DNA from: Listeria valentina
Lineage (GTDB): Bacteria; Bacillota; Bacilli; Lactobacillales; Listeriaceae
Length of the DNA: 38,823 nucleotides
Reading direction: 5' to 3'
NCBI RefSeq assembly: GCF_011800755.1
Contig: NZ_JAATJW010000021.1
Coordinates: 1 to 38,823 of the forward strand
A model generated the notes under the pieces. The model saw only the letters and a program-made list of their open reading frames with translations, searched no databases and was not told where the DNA came from. The position numbers and the translations under genes are program-made. This document shows, piece by piece, positions 34,943 to 38,823 of this stretch; the stretch's first letter is position 1, and every line of letters begins with the position of its first letter.

Positions 34943-35287
34943 TTAAAATTCGATCATCCCTAGACTAATTTCTAAGGCGTGATTTACTTTCTCCATTAAT
35001 TCATCATCCAGATGTGTGATCTTATCTGTTAATCGCTGCTTGTCGATTGTTCGAATTTGCTCAAGCAGAATCACAGAATTTCGATCAAAGCCATCTTTTT
35101 TTGTAGCTTCAATATGCGTTGGCAGTTTTGCTTTTTGAATTTTCGCAGTAATCGCTGCGACAATTACAGTTGGACTGAAACGATTTCCAATGTCGTTTTG
35201 AATGATGAGAACAGGCCTCGTTCCCCCCTGCTCGCTCCCGACCACGGGGGAAAGATCTGCGTAGTAAACATCACCACGCTTAACCAA
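34943..35287 (-). CDS. mazF: MazF-type endoribonuclease toxin (EndoA/NdoA)
   Basis: 114 residues of the PemK/MazF fold, starting [48 protein letters not shown] with the conserved RGDVY and catalytic Arg/Thr region. It cleaves mRNA at short specific sites unless bound by MazE. It starts 4 bases after mazE. The position upstream of rsbR is conserved in Firmicutes, where mazEF transcription reads into the rsb-sigB operon. Confidence 0.94.
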   Translation of the reverse strand: MVKRGDVYYADLSPVVGSEQGGTRPVLIIQNDIGNRFSPTVIVAAITAKIQKAKLPTHIEATKKDGFDRNSVILLEQIRTIDKQRLTDKITHLDDELMEKVNHALEISLGMIEF

Positions 35288-35291
35288 CGGC

Positions 35292-35570
35292 CTAACCTCC
35301 TAATATTTCGATATTCTTATGTTCTGCTTCTGACTCTGCATGGGTGCATTCGCAAGCAATTGCAAAATTGATTTTTGCCATTTCAATGTAGCCTTGTTCC
35401 ATCTCTACACGAACTTCGCGCGCTTTTTTACGCTTCAAAAATTCTTGCGTCGCTTCCATGATTACTTCACTCCGCTCCACTTTTTCTTTTTGCACAAATA
35501 AATCAAGTTCCTCAAGCAAATCTTGTGTTAGAGATACAGAAATCTCTGTTTGCTGTTTTTTTTCTAACAC
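35292..35570 (-). CDS. mazE: MazE-type (EndoAI) ribbon-helix-helix antitoxin
   Basis: 92 residues. The N-terminal ribbon-helix-helix DNA-binding domain ([42 protein letters not shown]) resembles B. subtilis EndoAI rather than E. coli MazE. The remaining charged tail ([21 protein letters not shown]) should bind MazF. It probably represses its own operon. The GTG at 35570 has a GGGGG site 8 bases upstream. Confidence 0.88.
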   Translation of the reverse strand: MLEKKQQTEISVSLTQDLLEELDLFVQKEKVERSEVIMEATQEFLKRKKAREVRVEMEQGYIEMAKINFAIACECTHAESEAEHKNIEILGG

Positions 35571-35746
35571 CTCTTACACCCCCAAAGTTGCATTGATACC
35601 ATCTTGCTCCATGTATCTATCGTACCATTCTAAGAGTTATTAGAAAAGCAATTTCTCGTTTTTTTTCAGCCGAAAATCAAATTTTCCAACCATACATTCA
35701 GGTAATCCGGCTGACGCAGATGCACTTAGAAGGTCCTTGCCTCTTC

Positions 35747-35775
35747 ATTATAAACGCCTTTTACTGGAAAAGCAC
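35747..35775 (-). promoter_or_regulatory. Possible promoter of mazEF-rsb
   Basis: Minus-strand TATAAT (35747-35752) with a poor -35 (GTGCTT, 35770-35775, 17 bases) lies just behind alr. It would give a leader of about 170 bases. A second extended -10 candidate (TGGTACGAT) lies nearer mazE. No alr terminator is visible. Confidence 0.4.
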
Positions 35776-35786
35776 GGATAGCGGTT

Positions 35787-36908
35787 TTAGTCCAAGTATT
35801 TTCTTGGGACACGAGCCGAAAGCGCGCAGGTAATTTCATAATTAATGGTCCGAAGATACTCTGCAGCGTCTGTTGCAGTCCGTTTTAAAGAACCGCTTTG
35901 TCCAATTAATGTCACAACCGTTCCCACTGGATAATAGCGATCTAATCGAATAATGACTTGATCCATACATACTCGGCCGATAATTTCAGCGGGCGTGCCG
36001 TTCACTAATACTTGATAACCGCTAAACAGGCGAAGCCATCCATCTGCATAACCAATTGGAAGCGTTGCAACCCATTCTTCTTGTTTCGCTTCATAAGTTG
36101 CCCCGTAACTCACATGATCTCCTGGATGCAATTTTTTCACTTGCGCTATTTTAGTATAAAGCGACAAAGCTTCTTTAAGCTCATAAGGAAGCGAATCTGC
36201 AATCTCGACAGACGGCGTAAGACCATACATTGCAATGCCGAACCGAATCATATTGAAATCTGCTTGTGCGTGAAGCAGTGCAGTCGCGGAATTCGCCGCA
36301 TGCACATATCGGGGTTTCTGATCAAGCTTGAGAAGTACAGAACGAAACTTATGCAGTTGTTTTTCAAAGTAGCTTGTTTCTTTTTGGTCAGCTGTTGCAA
36401 AGTGCGTGTAGATTCCTTCGAATTCAAGCCGAGGATCTGCTTCAATCTGTTCGATAGCGAAAAAGACTTCTTTTTCCGTTTGAAAACCAAGCCTTCCCAT
36501 TCCCGTATCTACTTTCACATGCAATTTAAGTGGCTTGTCCGGAAGAGACAATCCTTCAAAAAACTCTTCATTGTAGATGGTAATGGAAATATCTTGCTCG
36601 GCCGCGAAGGCTGCATCTTCTTTAAAAATCGCGCCAAGCACCAAGATTGGACACGTAAAACCAGCTTCCCGCAAATAAAGAGCTTCATCTAAAATAGCCA
36701 CACAAAAACCCGTGGCTCCTGCTTGTTCCGCGGCTTTTGCGACTTCTAAAATACCATGTCCATAAGCATTTGCTTTTACGACAGCAAAAATTTCCGTTCC
36801 AGCGGGCAAAAGTTGTTGTTCATTTCGAATGTTCGCTTGGATGGCCTTTAAATCCACTTCAATCCATGTTGGGCGATGCACACCTGTATACGTTCTCAGT
36901 TCACTCAT
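35787..36908 (-). CDS. alr: Alanine racemase
   Basis: A PLP-dependent enzyme making D-alanine for peptidoglycan and teichoic acids. The PLP lysine is in [12 protein letters not shown] (Lys45) and the second catalytic base is the Tyr of [10 protein letters not shown] (near 263). DTGMGRLGF and MCMDQ-like [11 protein letters not shown] segments are intact. I take ATG 36908 (373 residues, MSELRTYTG), which has AAAGGAG about 11 bases upstream; a longer frame to 36938 overlaps acpS. Confidence 0.94.
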   Translation of the reverse strand: MSELRTYTGVHRPTWIEVDLKAIQANIRNEQQLLPAGTEIFAVVKANAYGHGILEVAKAAEQAGATGFCVAILDEALYLREAGFTCPILVLGAIFKEDAAFAAEQDISITIYNEEFFEGLSLPDKPLKLHVKVDTGMGRLGFQTEKEVFFAIEQIEADPRLEFEGIYTHFATADQKETSYFEKQLHKFRSVLLKLDQKPRYVHAANSATALLHAQADFNMIRFGIAMYGLTPSVEIADSLPYELKEALSLYTKIAQVKKLHPGDHVSYGATYEAKQEEWVATLPIGYADGWLRLFSGYQVLVNGTPAEIIGRVCMDQVIIRLDRYYPVGTVVTLIGQSGSLKRTATDAAEYLRTINYEITCALSARVPRKYLD

Positions 36909-36912
36909 GATT

Positions 36913-37284
36913 CTAGCTTCTCCTTTCGTTTGCTTCAATAATCACTTGTGCTGCTGCTGACCTCCCTGTATGGGTGATGCTTACAAAAACAAATTCCCCT
37001 TGCTTCCTTGGCTGCATGAAACAAGGCTCCCCATTTTCTCCCGTTAAAATTTCAACGTCTGTGAAGCTCAATTCCTTGCCGAATCCAGTTCCACTTGCTT
37101 TTGCATATGCCTCTTTCGCGGCAAAACGCCCTGCCAGAAATTCAATTTGCCTAGACCCCCTGTAGCCCTGAAAAAGCGCTTCTTCCTTTGGTGTTAAAAT
37201 CCGTTCAACGAAGCGTGGGTTCCGTTCCAGAACCGCCTTCACTCGATCTAAATCTATCATATCGAGTCCGATTCCTTTAATCAA
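36913..37284 (-). CDS. acpS: Holo-[acyl-carrier-protein] synthase
   Basis: 123 residues, normal AcpS size. [12 protein letters not shown] (Asp8) and [10 protein letters not shown] (Glu near 58) supply the magnesium ligands. It transfers the 4'-phosphopantetheine arm from CoA to acyl carrier protein. The start overlaps the hemY stop by 8 bases, and the gene lies directly before alr, an arrangement common in Bacillales. Confidence 0.95.
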   Translation of the reverse strand: MIKGIGLDMIDLDRVKAVLERNPRFVERILTPKEEALFQGYRGSRQIEFLAGRFAAKEAYAKASGTGFGKELSFTDVEILTGENGEPCFMQPRKQGEFVFVSITHTGRSAAAQVIIEANERRS

Positions 37285-38671
37285 CTTTATTCACCTCTTC
37301 AGCCATTTGTTCTGCCGCATTTCTTGCTTGTCTGATACAATCGGGAATTCCTACGCCATCATAGCTCATTCCAGCAACATGCACGCGGGGATAGTTCATA
37401 GCAAGGTTCTTCTTAAATGTCGCAAGTCGCTCTAAATGCCCCACATCATATTGTGGCATCGCGTGCGGCATTCGGCTCACTTCCGCAAACAAAGGGATTT
37501 CCGTTAGCCCCATCATTTCTTTATAATCAGCCAAAACTATATCGATTAATTCCTGATCTGACTTCGTTTCGATCCAATTTTCGCCAGCTTTTCCAATGAA
37601 GCCACGCAATAACATTTTCCCATCTGGAACCATATGCGGCCATTTTTTGTGTACCCAAGTACATGCGGTCGTCCGGTAATCGTGAGTACGCGAAACTAAG
37701 TAGCCCGTTCCTTCTTTTAAAGAAGCCGCATCAGTACTTTCATAAGCAAGTGAAATCGTTGCAAGTGTAGAAAGTGGACGATTTTCAAATGGAGCAGCCG
37801 TATCCACGTCCAGAAGCTTAAGCACCACATCGTGTGTTGCCGCAATCAAGACGGCATCCGCTTCCTCCCGCGAACCATCTGCGAACAAAATGCTGTAGCC
37901 AGTCCCCTTTCGTTCTAGCTTGAGCGCTTCTTTCCCAGCATGCAAGGAATCACTTGGAAGTGCCCCAACAAGCGCATTCGGCAGTTCGGAAAGTCCGTTT
38001 TTTAAAGTCCTAAAAGCTCCCACCGTATTTTTCGTTCCCGTTGTTTGCATATTGACCTGTGCCGGCTCCTGCAAGCCTGTCATTAAACTACCACTTTTTT
38101 CAATCGCCTTCTCAAACTGTGGAAAAGTCGCTCGCAAACTCATATTATAGATGTTTCCAGCATAAATCCCCGATAAAAGAGGTTCGATTAAGCCTTTTAC
38201 AAGCTCTTTCCCAAAGCGCGCTTCAAAGAATTCCCCCAGTGAAGTATCGTTTTGAATCGGCTGATACGGGCGTGTTTTTTCTTGTAGGGCGTATGCTTTT
38301 CCAGGTTCCGAAATTAATTTACTCGCAGCAAGCGCCGTTTCATCCGTCGGAATCCCCATAACCGAGCCTTCTGGAATCGGAAATAACCCGCTGCCGTTAT
38401 AAATAAAGGACCTCCCCGTTGCATTTGCAATGAGTTCGCTACTAAGTCCAAGTTCGTCAACTAACTGAACCCCCGCTTTTTTTCTTGCAAGAAACGAGTC
38501 AGGGCCTTTCTCAATTAAAAACCCGTCGCGTTTCACTGTTTCAAATTTCCCGTTAAAATGTGATTCTTTTTCGTATAAATCAAAACTTATATCTTCTTGT
38601 CCCATCTTGTGAAGCGTATAAGCCGCCGATAAACCGGAAAGTCCACCGCCGATGATCACTATGCGTTTCAT
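37277..38671 (-). CDS. hemY: Coproporphyrinogen III / protoporphyrinogen oxidase
   Basis: 464 residues, an FAD-dependent oxidase with N-terminal VIIGGGLSGLSAAYTL and C-terminal VHVAGMSYDGVGIPDCIRQARNAAEQMA. In Gram-positive bacteria this enzyme (HemY/CgoX) oxidises coproporphyrinogen III to coproporphyrin III in the coproporphyrin-dependent haem route. I use ATG 38671 with GAGGTG 9 bases before it; a longer frame to 38698 precedes the ribosome site. It is the first visible gene of hemY-acpS-alr. Confidence 0.9.
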   Translation of the reverse strand: MKRIVIIGGGLSGLSAAYTLHKMGQEDISFDLYEKESHFNGKFETVKRDGFLIEKGPDSFLARKKAGVQLVDELGLSSELIANATGRSFIYNGSGLFPIPEGSVMGIPTDETALAASKLISEPGKAYALQEKTRPYQPIQNDTSLGEFFEARFGKELVKGLIEPLLSGIYAGNIYNMSLRATFPQFEKAIEKSGSLMTGLQEPAQVNMQTTGTKNTVGAFRTLKNGLSELPNALVGALPSDSLHAGKEALKLERKGTGYSILFADGSREEADAVLIAATHDVVLKLLDVDTAAPFENRPLSTLATISLAYESTDAASLKEGTGYLVSRTHDYRTTACTWVHKKWPHMVPDGKMLLRGFIGKAGENWIETKSDQELIDIVLADYKEMMGLTEIPLFAEVSRMPHAMPQYDVGHLERLATFKKNLAMNYPRVHVAGMSYDGVGIPDCIRQARNAAEQMAEEVNKVD

Positions 38672-38791
38672 TCTTTTCAGCACCTCTCTGTTAACCATTT
38701 TTGCTCTCCTATTTTAGCACAAAAAAAAGAAAGCCTACAAAGAATATGAACCACTCTCTGTCAAGTAGACAGAGGAAATATAAAAAATATT

Positions 38792-38818
38792 CTCCTAGAT
38801 TAAATCTAGGAGTTTTTT
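38792..38818 (+). terminator. Plus-strand terminator at the window edge
   Basis: Arms CTCCTAGATT and AATCTAGGAG around one base, followed by six T. A further small hairpin CTCTGTC/GACAGAG lies at 38756-38774. The gene it serves is not identifiable within the window. Confidence 0.7.
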
Positions 38819-38823
38819 ATATG

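Noticed and set aside
36012-36692. Long open frame antisense to alr (226 codons)
   Set aside because: A shadow of the alr coding sequence; composition is not protein-like and no start signals are present.
1-38823. CRISPR arrays, insertion sequences, prophage genes
   Set aside because: No regularly spaced repeats, transposase or phage-type frames were seen on either strand.

Overview
The window reads as low-GC Firmicute chromosome, most probably from a Listeria-type species. The gene neighbourhood recalls the L. monocytogenes lmo0884-lmo0922 interval: coaA, a two-gene permease unit, a Vga-like ABC-F protein with a structured leader, gabD, a formate/nitrite transporter, a GntR unit, gor, an OsmC protein, tex, the complete rsb-sigB cluster, mazEF, alr, acpS and the haem-pathway oxidase. 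The order is not identical. A block holding hup, a tyrosine phosphatase, gpsA and der, which I recall lying elsewhere in L. monocytogenes, sits between the floA operon and a tRNA pair, so this is probably a more distant Listeria relative. That comparison is from memory, not from a search.

Layout. Nearly all genes are on the minus strand; the exceptions are the AI-2E-family permease and a tiny toxin gene. Positions 1-5060 carry coaA, a putative metal-linked permease pair and the antibiotic-inducible ABC-F gene. Positions 5060-5505 look like a gene-poor gap but hold an Fst-type type I toxin-antitoxin module plus a decayed copy of its antitoxin end. Positions 5506-19524 are accessory metabolism and envelope genes (succinate-semialdehyde dehydrogenase, a frameshifted acetyltransferase, FNT channel, flavin reductase, GntR/DUF1648 pair, glutathione reductase, amino acid permease, dual-specificity phosphatase, RodA-like protein, leucine dehydrogenase, OsmC protein). 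Positions 19550-22273 hold a membrane protein behind a yybP-ykoY (Mn2+) riboswitch and the nfeD-floA operon. Positions 22485-27000 hold hup, phosphatase, gpsA, der and tRNA-Asn/tRNA-Ser. Positions 27104-38671 are sprT, tex, the general stress module (rsbR-S-T-U-V-W-sigB-rsbX with an internal sigma-B promoter), mazEF, alr, acpS and hemY.

How the parts work together. RsbR/RsbS hold RsbT in the stressosome. Released RsbT activates the phosphatase RsbU, which dephosphorylates RsbV; RsbV then sequesters RsbW and frees SigB, and RsbX resets the stressosome. Many transcription units end in strong hairpins, often bidirectional.

The least expected items are the Fst-like toxin-antitoxin module with its relic repeat, the uORF/leader switch of the ABC-F gene, the Mn2+ riboswitch ahead of a protein of unknown function, a palindrome inside the promoter spacer of the His-rich permease operon, and a long-spaced inverted repeat bracketing the hup promoter. 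Gene-free stretches over 300 bases are 4830-5255 (ABC-F leader and promoter, relic repeat, toxin promoter) and 22761-23162 (hup promoter, phosphatase terminator, nothing else recognised).
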